The position numbers and the translations under genes are program-made. Below the pieces are notes generated by a model. That model did not search any database and had not been told where the DNA came from. It was given only the letters and a program-made list of their open reading frames with translations. Positions 52,998-61,212 of a stretch of DNA of 61,212 nucleotides are shown here, in pieces. The stretch lies in assembly GCA_005879255.1 (NCBI GenBank), contig VBKY01000041.1:482-61693 (forward strand), given 5' to 3'. Position 1 is the first letter of the stretch; the number at the start of each line of letters is the position of its first letter. Source of the stretch: Deltaproteobacteria bacterium (GTDB taxonomy: Bacteria; Desulfobacterota_B; Binatia; UBA9968).

Positions 52998-54503
52998 ATG
53001 AAACAAGAAATATTTATTAATTCTACACCCCAGGAGAGCCGGATCGCCATCATCGAGGACAGCCTTCTGGCCGAATTTTTCATCGAAAGAAAAGAGGAAA
53101 TGGGTGTCGCGGGAAACATTTACAAAGGAAAAGTAGCCCGCGTTCTGCCCGGTATGCAGGCTGCCTTTGTCGATATCGGCATGGAAAAGGCGGGTTTTCT
53201 CCACGCCTCGGATTTTTCCACCGAACCGGACGATGTGCCACTCGGCAGCTCGGACGAGGTTGAATTCGAAGAAGCCCCGAAACCGCCGCCGGGTCGCCGA
53301 TTGCCCCTGGAAAAACAGATCTCCCGCGGCGAAGAGATCCTCGTTCAAGTGGCCAAGGACCCGTTGGGTACCAAGGGCGCCAGGGTAACTTCTCATATAT
53401 CCCTCCCGGGTCGGTACATGGTTTTTATGCCCGGCACGAGACATATCGGTATCTCTCGCCGGATCGATAGCGAGGAGGAGCGCAAGCGGCTTAGAGAAAT
53501 CGCTCAGTCGTTGGGGACCAACGAGGGGGGATTCATTTTACGCACTGCCTGCGAGGGGAGGAGCAAGCGAGAAATTCAAAGAGATCTGAGTTTCCTCACC
53601 CGGCTGTGGAGGCGAATTCAACAAAGGGCGCGAAGCGCGACGGCGCCGTCACTGATCCATCAGGATCTCGATCTCATTGCGCGCTCGATCCGTGATTTCT
53701 TCAGCGCCGACACGGAACGGGTGGTCATCGATTCGCCCAAAGATCACCGGCGCATCGTCGACTTCGTTCGCCAGTTCATGCCGCGTCTGAAACCGAAAGT
53801 CGTGCTTTACACGGAAAAGGAACCGCTCTTTGAGCAGCAGGGCATCGAAGAAAAGATTGCTAAGGCATTGGAACGGCGGGTGTGGCTGCGCTCCGGCGGC
53901 TCTATCATCATCGAACGAACTGAAGCGTTGACGGCTGTGGACGTCAACACGGGCCGGTTCGTCGGCAAGCGCAACCAGGAAGAGACGATTCTCAGGACCA
54001 ATCTGGAAGCGGCCCAGGAAGTGGTCCGCCAACTCCGCCTGAGAAACGCCGGCGGGATTATTATTATCGACTTCATCGATATGGAAAAAGAGGCCAACCG
54101 CAAGAAGGTATACGACGCGCTGAAAGAGGCACTGAAGAAAGACAAGGCGCGCACGAATATTTTAAAAATTTCCGAGCTGGGACTGGTTGAAATGACCCGT
54201 CAGCGCACGCGGGAGAGCTTGGAGAATCAACTGCTGCGACCTTGCCCCCATTGCGATGGGCGCGGTCGCATTAAATCCGCGGCAACCCTTGCTTACGACA
54301 TTCTACGCGCGATCAAGCGCCAACAAGCGCAGATTCAAAATGGTAAGAACATCGTGGTGCGGCTCCATCCCGATATCGCGAATTTTCTCTACGACGAGAG
54401 AAACCACAGCTTGGAAAACCTCGAACGCGAGATAAACCACCGCATCATCATTAAGGCCAGCCAGGAACTGCATCACGAGAAATACGAAATTTCCGAGGCG
54501 TAA
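52998..54503 (+). CDS. rng: Ribonuclease G/E family endoribonuclease
   Basis: This 501-residue protein processes rRNA and decays mRNA. It has an S1 domain with KVARVLPGMQAAFVDIGMEKAGFLHASDF near residues 45-75, an RNase H-like and DNase I-like core, catalytic Asp residues in AVDVNTGRFVGK and IIIIDFIDM, and the zinc-link CPHC (about 415-418, in LLRPCPHCDGRGRI) needed for dimer-of-dimers assembly. It is closest in size to RNase G and lacks the long C-terminal scaffold of RNase E. The S1 domain carries an acidic/proline insert (EEAPKPPPGRRLP) and it is flanked by the HNH gene. Confidence 0.93.
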   Translation: MKQEIFINSTPQESRIAIIEDSLLAEFFIERKEEMGVAGNIYKGKVARVLPGMQAAFVDIGMEKAGFLHASDFSTEPDDVPLGSSDEVEFEEAPKPPPGRRLPLEKQISRGEEILVQVAKDPLGTKGARVTSHISLPGRYMVFMPGTRHIGISRRIDSEEERKRLREIAQSLGTNEGGFILRTACEGRSKREIQRDLSFLTRLWRRIQQRARSATAPSLIHQDLDLIARSIRDFFSADTERVVIDSPKDHRRIVDFVRQFMPRLKPKVVLYTEKEPLFEQQGIEEKIAKALERRVWLRSGGSIIIERTEALTAVDVNTGRFVGKRNQEETILRTNLEAAQEVVRQLRLRNAGGIIIIDFIDMEKEANRKKVYDALKEALKKDKARTNILKISELGLVEMTRQRTRESLENQLLRPCPHCDGRGRIKSAATLAYDILRAIKRQQAQIQNGKNIVVRLHPDIANFLYDERNHSLENLEREINHRIIIKASQELHHEKYEISEA

Positions 54504-54610
54504 TATTAGTATTTCCCCGCGGAAATTGTGGAACCTCGCCAACTCCACTGTCCGATCAAGATTCCTCGGCTTCGCCTCGGAATGACCAAACCGAAGGCTT
54601 CGGGCTTGAG

Positions 54611-55258
54611 TTAACTCTTCGGCCAGGCATGGATGTCGGAATCCCGTCGTAACTTCTTGTGATCGTAGACTTCGAAATGAGTGAAGGCAGTAATTGACCG
54701 CCTGGGCTTCGCTCTGGGCCAACTGCGCGCGTGACCAATCGGCACCACCCAGAGAAGCCGCAGGGCCTCGGGCACCTGAAAGAGTTCTCTAAGCTCCGGC
54801 TCCACTTCTTCGCGAACCGACACCCAAACCGTGCCGAGATTCATGCTCGCCGCTGCGAGCATCATTTGCTGTACAGCATTGGCGATGCTCGCTTGAAAGA
54901 GCTTTTCGCGATCGGTTGCCTGGCGCGTGGTCAAATAGACCTGTTTGGTGCGCGCGTCACCGCAGACGAGCACCAGCACGCTGACGTCGCCGACGTAATC
55001 TTTCTTTAGTCCTTTGTAATGAACCGGATCTTCGAGCTTCCGTTGTTCCCATTCGTTAGAATAGATTTCCCGGACGCGTTTCATTTTTTTGCGGTTGCGC
55101 GTGACGACAAATTCCCACGGCTGCGTGTTGGCTCCGGACGGCGCCCATCGCGCGGCTTCGAGGATGGTTGCCAATTGCTTGTTTGAAACCTTGCCGCTTT
55201 TATAAACTCTGACACTGCGCCGCCGCTGAATAATTCTCAGAAGATTTTCCATGTTCAT
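54611..55258 (-). CDS. Nitroreductase family protein
   Basis: An FMN-dependent nitroreductase-like enzyme (215 residues): MNMENLLRIIQRRRSVRVYKSGKVSNKQLATILEAARWAPSGANTQPWEFVV is the classic opening with the FMN-binding RRRSVR and APSGANTQPW, and NAVQQMMLAAASMNLGTVWVS is the second flavin segment. The dimer interface is usual. The substrate is unknown. It is downstream of the ABC permease gene by 41 bases on the same strand and may belong to that operon. Confidence 0.88.
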   Translation of the reverse strand: MNMENLLRIIQRRRSVRVYKSGKVSNKQLATILEAARWAPSGANTQPWEFVVTRNRKKMKRVREIYSNEWEQRKLEDPVHYKGLKKDYVGDVSVLVLVCGDARTKQVYLTTRQATDREKLFQASIANAVQQMMLAAASMNLGTVWVSVREEVEPELRELFQVPEALRLLWVVPIGHARSWPRAKPRRSITAFTHFEVYDHKKLRRDSDIHAWPKS

Positions 55259-55299
55259 CGTCTAGGTCCAGCTTTCAGTTTGTGTCCGGGAGGCGCGGA

Positions 55300-57042
55300 T
55301 TAGTTGACCGACACCTGGCTTTTCCGGCCATACCACCAGGCAACGAAAATGAGCGGAGCGAGCACTAGCGTCATTAGAATCGTGACAGCCGAGGCTTTGT
55401 TGATACTGCCGCCGTACCAATAGCTCCAGATCACGGCCGGCAAGGTGATGTTGTCGTGCACGGCGAGGAAGACGGCGGCGGTAAGCTCGCGGTAAACCAG
55501 CAGCGCGGTCCAAATCCACACGGAGAAAAGGGTCGGGCGGATCAGCGGGAATAAAACGCGCCACGCGGTCCGCGTGGTGGACAAGCCCGCGACAAAGGCC
55601 GCCTCTTCGAGCTCGCGATGGATTTGTAGCAGCGAGCCGTTTAGGGCGCGCGTGGCGAAGGCGAGACGGGCGACGATGTATACAACAGCGATTAGCCAGA
55701 CCGAGCCGTAAAGCGGAATGCTAGTTCCGACAACGAACAGTGACAGCAGCAACGCGCCGACGGCCAATATGACTTCTGGGAGTGCTTGGGGGAGAAACGC
55801 GCCGAATTCTAGCGCGTAGCGCAAGCGGCTGCGCGAGCGAACGATGAGCCAAGAAATAGTGAACGCGAGCAACACCACGACGAGGGGCACTACGCTGACC
55901 AGAATGACGGTATTCTTTAACCCTCGCAGGACGAGTTCCCAGTCCATGCCCTGAAAATGCGTCAGCGAGAGACGGCGCATCATCTCCAGCGAGGGCGGAA
56001 CGAAATAAGGAGTCAGCGCGGCATAGGCAATTAAGAGCAGAGGGAGTAGCTTCGAGATCAGCGCGTAAATCGCGATGAATGCCCATGCGACTATTGACCA
56101 ACTGCCCAGCGAAAGAAGTGCCGGCTTGTAGCCTTTGCCGGTCACCACCTCAAAGCGATGACCCTGGCGCAGTATTTGGCTGTACCAAAGTGTCAAGAAC
56201 CCGGCGACGACGATCATAAAGGCGCCGACCACGCCGGTGATACCATAATCCGGCAAGCCGGCGCCCTGGGGATGAACCTTGAGATAAATGAACGTGCTGA
56301 GCATGTAGACGCGGTTGCCCAAACCAAGGATCGCCGGGATGTCGAAAGTTGCGATACCGATGGTGAAGATATAGATCACCGCCGCTAAAATTCCGGGAAG
56401 AGCGAGCGGCAAAGTGATGCGCCGGATAATCCGCGTATAAGCCATGCCGTGTACGCGCGCAGCTTCCTCGAGCGTCGGGTTCATGGCGCGAAACATCTGC
56501 GAGGTTAAAATGAACGCCAGAGCCGCCAGGCTTAAACCTTGAACGAAACCCATCCCAACTGGGGTGGCGATATTAATCGGCGCGTCGTCAAGATTGAAGA
56601 GATCGACAAGCCAACGATTGACGATGCCGATGCGCGCATGGGCGATCAGAGTCCAGCCCATCGCCGTGTAGATTCCAGGAATCAGTAACCCCATCGTCAT
56701 GATCGCGTAAAGCAAAGTCTTTCCCGGAAGTGTCGTTCTCTCGACCAGCCATGCGATGGGGAGGCCGAAGAGCAGCGCGACGACCGTCGCCGTGACGGTA
56801 AAAATCGCCGTATTGACGGCGACGTCGACGATGAACGGATCGCTGAAGACATCGCGGTAATTCGCCAAGGTATAAATCGCGTCGGGCGTGCCAAGCGCGC
56901 CCTTCTGTAGGCTCACCCAGAACATGGCGATGACGAGAACGAGGATGACCGCCATTGGCACAGCAGCCAATGACAGCAGCGCGGATGAGGTTTGACCTGA
57001 CCCGACAAGGACACCGCGTAAGCGTAACACGGCTGCTCTCAT
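55300..57042 (-). CDS. Fused ABC transporter permease (FbpB/AfuB-like)
   Basis: This membrane protein of 580 residues contains two fused permease halves with about 12 predicted transmembrane helices. Each half carries the EAA loop that contacts the ATPase: LEEAARVHGMAYTRIIRRITLPLALPGI in the first and LEEAAFVAGLSTTRTAWRVLFPLIRPTL in the second. The plan is that of iron(III) or organic-anion importers with family-1 binding proteins. It lies downstream of the binding protein (45-base gap) and ATPase. It is the only importer permease in the window. Confidence 0.92.
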   Translation of the reverse strand: MRAAVLRLRGVLVGSGQTSSALLSLAAVPMAVILVLVIAMFWVSLQKGALGTPDAIYTLANYRDVFSDPFIVDVAVNTAIFTVTATVVALLFGLPIAWLVERTTLPGKTLLYAIMTMGLLIPGIYTAMGWTLIAHARIGIVNRWLVDLFNLDDAPINIATPVGMGFVQGLSLAALAFILTSQMFRAMNPTLEEAARVHGMAYTRIIRRITLPLALPGILAAVIYIFTIGIATFDIPAILGLGNRVYMLSTFIYLKVHPQGAGLPDYGITGVVGAFMIVVAGFLTLWYSQILRQGHRFEVVTGKGYKPALLSLGSWSIVAWAFIAIYALISKLLPLLLIAYAALTPYFVPPSLEMMRRLSLTHFQGMDWELVLRGLKNTVILVSVVPLVVVLLAFTISWLIVRSRSRLRYALEFGAFLPQALPEVILAVGALLLSLFVVGTSIPLYGSVWLIAVVYIVARLAFATRALNGSLLQIHRELEEAAFVAGLSTTRTAWRVLFPLIRPTLFSVWIWTALLVYRELTAAVFLAVHDNITLPAVIWSYWYGGSINKASAVTILMTLVLAPLIFVAWWYGRKSQVSVN

Positions 57043-57087
57043 GGCTTCAGCTGCACGCGATTTTCCGCGCCCTGAGGTCGCACGGAA

Positions 57088-58149
57088 TTACTTCTGGCGA
57101 AGAATGCTCTCGAGCTCCTTCTGGATCTCCGTATAATTCTTGAATGAAGCGAGCCATTCGGGCGAATTGATGATGACCTTCCCTTTGGCAGCGCGGATGA
57201 CGTCCAACTCTCTCTTGGTTTGCGAACCTGGGTAAAGATGCAGATCATATCCGTCATGCTTCCAGAGTAGCTCCTGTCCCTCCGGGCTCATGAGGAAATT
57301 GATGAATAGCGCCGCGGTATTGGGCGATCGGGAGTTTCTCGGTACGCCCGCATAGCGCATGTGCAATACCGTACCTTCTTCGATGACCGTATGGCCGAGT
57401 GGGGCTCCCGTTCGTTTCAACACGTTGACGTCATTGCCGCCGCAGGTAAAAACCTGCATGAGAAATTCTCCGCTGGTGATCCGTTCCGATTTCAAACCGC
57501 CGATCTGCTTGGAGAGCTTCTTGGTAAATTCCACCATCTTTTCCCGGCCGAGAAAATCAGGTGTGGCGAACTCACGCAGCCCGGCCGCGTAGGGAGTCGA
57601 GGCGATCTTGCCTTTCCACTTGGGGTTCAGAGCATCCTCCATGCGCTTGGGAATGTCGTTGCCTTTCACCAGGCTGGTGTTGTACGCGATGCCGACCACA
57701 GCGGTGGCGACGGCAACGTGAGTTCCATTCGGTGAGATGGGATTAAATTTGCCTTCCGTGGCTGGTTTGTCTTGAATGAGCTGGCTGTAGTTCATCGGTT
57801 TGAGCGCCTTGGCGTTTAATCCATCGAACATGGCTTGGGCGTTGCCCAAGTAGAGATCGGTGCTAGCCGGTTGGCCGGCGGCGGCTTCCTGGATGATGCG
57901 CAGCATCAACGCCTGCATGTCCGGTCCCGGTGTGAACTGGCCTTTTAGGTCGAGCTTATATTTCTTGTTGATGCCGGCGAGGATCTCTTTGAAACCCTCG
58001 CTGCCGCCGAAGCTGTTTTGTCCCCATTGGCCGCGCAGCACACCTTCCTTTTTTGCGCCCTCGATCAATTCCGCCACGGTGGCGGCACGCGCCTGCGGCA
58101 TCACACCCGCCAAGATAGCCAACACCGCGGCGATTCTGGCAATCGTCAT
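57088..58149 (-). CDS. Family-1 ABC transporter substrate-binding protein of the complete importer
   Basis: A periplasmic receptor of 353 residues with a signal peptide (IARIAAVLAILAGVMPQARAA). It shares the family plan: AKKEGVLRGQWGQNSFGG, IPKRMEDALNPKWKGKIAS and LMSPEGQELLWKHDGYDL. No iron-type Tyr-Tyr pair is evident in the usual segment, so an organic ligand is possible. It is translationally coupled to the ATPase gene (ATGA overlap, 58146-58149) and sits before the permease. Among the binding proteins in the window it alone has its own translocator. Confidence 0.9.
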   Translation of the reverse strand: MTIARIAAVLAILAGVMPQARAATVAELIEGAKKEGVLRGQWGQNSFGGSEGFKEILAGINKKYKLDLKGQFTPGPDMQALMLRIIQEAAAGQPASTDLYLGNAQAMFDGLNAKALKPMNYSQLIQDKPATEGKFNPISPNGTHVAVATAVVGIAYNTSLVKGNDIPKRMEDALNPKWKGKIASTPYAAGLREFATPDFLGREKMVEFTKKLSKQIGGLKSERITSGEFLMQVFTCGGNDVNVLKRTGAPLGHTVIEEGTVLHMRYAGVPRNSRSPNTAALFINFLMSPEGQELLWKHDGYDLHLYPGSQTKRELDVIRAAKGKVIINSPEWLASFKNYTEIQKELESILRQK

Positions 58150-59249
58150 AGAAAGTTCCTCCTCGGCACTTTTGCACCGATTTCATGAGCGGGAAATACC
58201 ATAATATCGGATGGGTTGACCCGACACTGAATCGCCCCATCGGTAAGCCGCGGTACAGTTCGATTCTTGCCCAAGAGCTGCCGCTCGTTCACAGTGGCGC
58301 TGAAGGTGAACTGGTCGCCGAGAAAAGTGCTGGCGGTGATTTTTCCGGCAAAGGAATTGATCTCGCCGTTGACGGCCGCAAACTCGAGACATTCCGGACG
58401 AAAGCCAAGCAGCACTTGTTCGCCGACGGTAGAACGCCTTTCGATGCTCAGCTTGCCGATCGGTGATGCCGCCACGCCGGGTTCGACGATCGTTCCTTCC
58501 AGCCAATTGACCGAGCCAAAAAATTCGGCGACATCGGCGCAATTCGGGCCATGATAGATTTCAAAAGGTGATCCGACTTGCAGCAGCTCGCCCGCTTGCA
58601 TGAGGGCAATCTTGTCCGCGATAGCCATCGCTTCGATCTGATCATGAGTGACATAGAGCAAAGTGGAACCCAGCTGTTTCGCTAGTTCGCGGATCTTGCC
58701 GCGCACTTCTTCGCGCAAGCGAGCGTCCAGATTGCTGAGCGGCTCGTCCATCAAAAGCAAGCGCGAGTTTACGGCCACGGCGCGGGCCAAGGCAACGCGC
58801 TGTTGTTGGCCGCCGCTGAGCAGTGTTGCCGGTCGGTCAGCTAAATCTTCTAATTGCACCAAGCGCAGCGCTTCTCGAACACGATTGGCCACTTCGCTTT
58901 TCGGTATGCGCTGCGCACCCTCGGCGAGAGGAAGAGCGATGTTCTGCTTAACGGTGAGGTGAGGCCAGACGGCGTAGGATTGAAACACCATGCCGAGCTT
59001 ACGTTGTTGCGGCGGTATCCACGTCGGTGGATCGTCGGATGAAACGATCTTGCCGGCAATACGAATCTCGCCGCCGTCCGGCGTTTCCAGTCCCGCGATG
59101 CAACGTAACAGGGTGGTTTTACCGGAGCCGCTGGCGCCGACGATCACGAATAGCTCGCCTTCGGCGATTTCTAAATCGAGCGATTTGATTGCGGCAACGA
59201 CGCCGTCGCTCACGTGAAAACGTTTTTGCAGGCGGCGGATGGAGATCAT
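58146..59249 (-). CDS. ABC transporter ATP-binding protein (FbpC/PotA type)
   Basis: The ATPase of the importer, 367 residues: Walker A GASGSGKTTLL, Q-loop MVFQSYAVWPHLTVKQN, signature LSGGQQQRVALARA, Walker B LLLMDEPLSNLD and H-loop VTHDQIEAM. A C-terminal TOBE-like domain (about 270-367) follows. This pattern is typical of FbpC, CysA and PotA-type subunits. It is the first gene of the operon and its stop overlaps the start of the binding protein gene. Confidence 0.94.
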   Translation of the reverse strand: MISIRRLQKRFHVSDGVVAAIKSLDLEIAEGELFVIVGASGSGKTTLLRCIAGLETPDGGEIRIAGKIVSSDDPPTWIPPQQRKLGMVFQSYAVWPHLTVKQNIALPLAEGAQRIPKSEVANRVREALRLVQLEDLADRPATLLSGGQQQRVALARAVAVNSRLLLMDEPLSNLDARLREEVRGKIRELAKQLGSTLLYVTHDQIEAMAIADKIALMQAGELLQVGSPFEIYHGPNCADVAEFFGSVNWLEGTIVEPGVAASPIGKLSIERRSTVGEQVLLGFRPECLEFAAVNGEINSFAGKITASTFLGDQFTFSATVNERQLLGKNRTVPRLTDGAIQCRVNPSDIMVFPAHEIGAKVPRRNFL

Positions 59250-59322
59250 AGAATATCCAAGAGGGCGTCAGATATTCCGGCCAAAGAAAATTGGTTGGCG
59301 CAACCGCGAAAGCGGAAATCTG

Positions 59323-59351
59323 GTAGGGGCGGGTTTCAAACCCGCCCCTAC
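59323..59351. repeat. Perfect hairpin repeat 'GTAGGGGCGGGTTT...' in the gap before the ABC ATPase
   Basis: A 14-base arm GTAGGGGCGGGTTT pairs perfectly with AAACCCGCCCCTAC around a one-base centre. It lies between the VOC-family stop and the ABC ATPase start, both minus strand. It belongs to a 'GTAGGGGCG...CGCCCCTAC' dispersed family, of which the palindrome at 12330 may be a relic. No T run follows, so termination is not assured. Confidence 0.7.
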
Positions 59352-59377
59352 GGGTCGGATCTTGTTACGCTAAGGAA

Positions 59378-59887
59378 TTAATTGTACTCGGCGCCCGGCA
59401 GAGGATTCTGCACCGCTTCTTCTAACGTGGTTGCCCGCTTCCACTCATTAGCCGGTCGGCTTTTGCCGTCGGTGCCGATCTGATCCATAGACGCATAGAT
59501 CTCGATCTTGTAACCGTCCGGATCGTAGAACTCGAGGCCGGGATTGCCGCCTGGGCCACGGCGCCCTTCGTAGAAGATCGTTACGCCCTTCGATTTGAGA
59601 AAGTCGCGAACCTTGAAGAGCTCCGAGACGGTGGCGACCTCGAGGGCCATATGGTCAAAGCCCACTTGGCCCTGCTTGGGGAGATCGTTCTTTTCCTTGG
59701 CCTGAATCAGCGCGACGGTGTGGTGATCCGTGGCGTTGCGAAAAAAAGCCATACCGTGCTCGTTTTTGTCGGAAAATTTGAAGCCCATGACTTCGGTCCA
59801 AAACTTCGCGCTGCGCTCGATGTCGCTAACGCTTAACACCACATGACCGATTTTTTTGATTTTGATCGGAGATTTTTCTTCCGCCAT
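59378..59887 (-). CDS. VOC (glyoxalase/bleomycin resistance/dioxygenase) family protein
   Basis: The 169 residues hold one VOC module pair: KKIGHVVLSVSDIERSAKFWTEVMGFKFSDKN, with His as a first metal ligand, then KQGQVGFDHMALEVATVSELFKVRDFLKSKG with the second His, and NPGLEFYDPDGYKIEIYASMDQ with the Glu. The three ligands fit a divalent-metal active site. The function (lactoylglutathione lyase, dioxygenase or other) cannot be told. AAAAAGAAAGGAGC precedes the ATG. Confidence 0.85.
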   Translation of the reverse strand: MAEEKSPIKIKKIGHVVLSVSDIERSAKFWTEVMGFKFSDKNEHGMAFFRNATDHHTVALIQAKEKNDLPKQGQVGFDHMALEVATVSELFKVRDFLKSKGVTIFYEGRRGPGGNPGLEFYDPDGYKIEIYASMDQIGTDGKSRPANEWKRATTLEEAVQNPLPGAEYN

Positions 59888-59934
59888 AAAATGCTCCTTT
59901 CTTTTTAGAGGTGGCGAGTTAACGGCTATTTCGG

Positions 59935-60066
59935 TAGTGGTTCAGTTGGCTCAAGATCTCTCACTTCGTTCGAGATGACAGATCAATTAGTTTGTTGTCA
60001 TTCCGAGCCAAAGCGAGGAATCTTTCTCGACCCAAAGATTCGTAGCGCACTGTAACTGAACCACTA
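59935..60066. repeat. 132-bp element with 13-bp perfect terminal inverted repeats
   Basis: TAGTGGTTCAGTT (59935-59947) and AACTGAACCACTA (60054-60066) are exact inverted copies. Between them lie two further repeat halves, AGATCTCTCACTTCGTTCGAGATGACA and TGTCATTCCGAGCCAAAGCGAGGAATCT, which resemble the copy at 8199-8263. The element occupies the gap between the VOC and DUF1992 genes and contains no coding frame. Confidence 0.65.
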
Positions 60067-60152
60067 TCCCTATTTCAAAGGTAGGGGATTTCTACCATGG
60101 AAGAAAGGACAAGGCAAAGCGGAAATCGCCGCGGCAAGAACGGGCCGGCCGG

Positions 60153-60554
60153 TCACTTCAAGTGGAATTTTGCGATCAGCTTGCGGCTGTAGCTACGGAC
60201 GGAATTCAGATCCATCGAGCGTCGCTTGAGCATGTCGAGCCGGGTTATCTTCCACTGAATGCTCTTGGCCAGGGCCCGGCGTTCGCCTTCGTCCTCGACA
60301 TGCTTGAGCAAGTCTTCGAGCGTGTGGATGTCTTTGAGCAATTCGGCTTCCGGCGGCAGGACGTGGGCGTTCTTGAGCACGTGGTAGCCGATGCGAAGTT
60401 CTTCCGGCACCCAACTCAGATCTTCCAATTCGAGCGGCTTCCCCTTGCCGGGAAGGTTGTCGAATTCGCCTTTGCGCTGGGCTTCGAGAATCCGCTGTTC
60501 GGCAATTCTTTGAAACAAGGGAACTGCGCCGGTTGGTTGTGTGGGGCGCTTCAT
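60153..60554 (-). CDS. DUF1992 (DnaJ-related) domain protein
   Basis: The protein of about 133 residues is a DUF1992 member: PLFQRIAEQRILEAQRKGEFDNLPGKGKPLELEDLSWVPEELRIGYHVLKNAHVLPPEAELLKDI. The domain is found in proteins annotated as DnaJ homologues but there is no J domain or HPD motif here. Start is ATG at 60554 (MKRPTQPTG); a TTG lies two codons upstream. Function unknown. It follows the MFS gene by 16 bases on the same strand and may be co-transcribed. Confidence 0.82.
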   Translation of the reverse strand: MKRPTQPTGAVPLFQRIAEQRILEAQRKGEFDNLPGKGKPLELEDLSWVPEELRIGYHVLKNAHVLPPEAELLKDIHTLEDLLKHVEDEGERRALAKSIQWKITRLDMLKRRSMDLNSVRSYSRKLIAKFHLK

Positions 60555-60570
60555 TCTCAACCTTGAACTC

Positions 60571-61212
60571 TTAAACGCTTGAACCCTTCAGCTCTTCCGG
60601 CGGCCGGACATGGCGAAACATTAAGTAAAACGCCACATCATTGATCAATTGTAACCCACCGCCGATAAACAAGGGAAGAGTGAGCGAAACGGTTTGCATG
60701 AGATATGTCGAAATGGTCGGGCTGATGCCGAACGGCACGATGCGCGCCAAGCTGGTGACACCAGCGGCTGAGCCGCGCTCGTCGGACTTGACCATGGCCA
60801 TGGTGAAAGAGGCACGCAAGGGGTTATCCATGTATGCGAAGAAAGATCGGATCACGATCAGTGCGGCAGCAATGGTCAAAACCGAGGCGAACGGTAGGCA
60901 GAGCCAGATCAGTGAGGCTAAGCCGTGGGAGAAGGCCATGGTGCGGACGACACCAATTCTGCGCGCGATGATGGGTGCGCTCAGAAATGACAATGCGGCC
61001 AGAAAATAAGAAGCAAAAAATATAACGCCGAGGGACTTCAGCTCGACGCCGAAGCGGAGAAAGAACCAGTACGGCACAAGCGCGCCCGCCATTCCGGCGC
61101 CGAAGTTGTCGACCACCGCTAGCGCGGACATCTTTGTGACAAAAATGCCACTGCTTTTAGACATTTTCTTTTCAGCTGTGCGGGGCTGGTGCTGCTCGGC
61201 GATCGACCGATA
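60571..61212 (-). CDS. MFS transporter, C-terminal half, cut by window edge
   Basis: The visible part has about five or six hydrophobic segments (for example VVDNFGAGMAGALVPYWFFL, GVIFFASYFLAALSFLSAPIIA, LTIAAALIVIRSFFAYMD and LPLFIGGGLQLINDVAFYLMF), matching the last half of a 12-helix MFS permease. The frame stays open beyond the ATG at 61164 to the window edge (residues ...RSIAEQHQPRTAEKK), so the true start lies outside and 61164 is probably inside the central loop. The substrate is unknown. It ends 11 bases before the DUF1992 gene. Confidence 0.75.
   Translation of the reverse strand, partial: YRSIAEQHQPRTAEKKMSKSSGIFVTKMSALAVVDNFGAGMAGALVPYWFFLRFGVELKSLGVIFFASYFLAALSFLSAPIIARRIGVVRTMAFSHGLASLIWLCLPFASVLTIAAALIVIRSFFAYMDNPLRASFTMAMVKSDERGSAAGVTSLARIVPFGISPTISTYLMQTVSLTLPLFIGGGLQLINDVAFYLMFRHVRPPEELKGSSV

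Overview
The window looks like a chromosomal segment of an environmental bacterium of deltaproteobacterial type (Desulfobacterota, Binatota or a neighbouring lineage such as Tectomicrobia or NC10). This rests on a combination of genes: LL-diaminopimelate aminotransferase (DapL), two adjacent DUF507 genes, bactofilin, a TrmD fused to a second SPOUT-type methyltransferase, the rsmD-coaD pair and an LdcA/Mpl murein-recycling operon. The placement is an inference from gene content; no rRNA gene is present. There is one tRNA, an initiator tRNA-Met. I see no CRISPR array, prophage or complete insertion sequence.

Region 1 (about 0.2-24 kb) is an accessory catabolic and transport region. Eight solute-binding proteins of four types (NMT1/SsuA-like, TctC/Bug-like, family-1 'iron-type', TAXI-like) lie among CoA-dependent and small-acid enzymes: two enoyl-CoA hydratase family proteins, an HMG-CoA-lyase-like aldolase, an ADP-forming acyl-CoA synthetase, an acyl-CoA dehydrogenase, a fumarylacetoacetate-hydrolase family protein, an arylmalonate-decarboxylase-like protein with no cysteine, an amidohydrolase and a CmcJ/NvfI-type oxygenase. 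None of these binding proteins has a permease or ATPase beside it. Two genes here are broken: the amidohydrolase by an exact 8-bp tandem duplication, and one binding protein by a single in-frame amber codon. A DUF433/DUF5615 toxin-antitoxin-like pair also sits here.

Region 2 (about 24-54.5 kb) is mostly conserved housekeeping: an S9 peptidase, rarA, bactofilin, the ffh-rpsP-khpA-rimM-trmD-rplS operon, groES-groEL with a clear promoter and terminator, the DUF507 pair, ldcA-serine hydrolase-mpl, dapL-folK, a YacP-like nuclease, initiator tRNA, a NUDIX hydrolase, rsmD-coaD-aminotransferase, an erpA-like gene, smc-ftsY, an HNH endonuclease and RNase G.

Region 3 (about 54.6-61.2 kb) holds a nitroreductase and the only complete ABC importer in the window (ATPase, binding protein and fused permease in one operon). 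It is followed by a VOC-family protein, a DUF1992 protein and an MFS transporter cut by the window edge.

Gaps between genes carry several families of hairpin-forming dispersed repeats, including a 300-bp nested structure with 19-bp perfect inverted ends (26162-26461) and a 132-bp structure with 13-bp perfect inverted ends (59935-60066).
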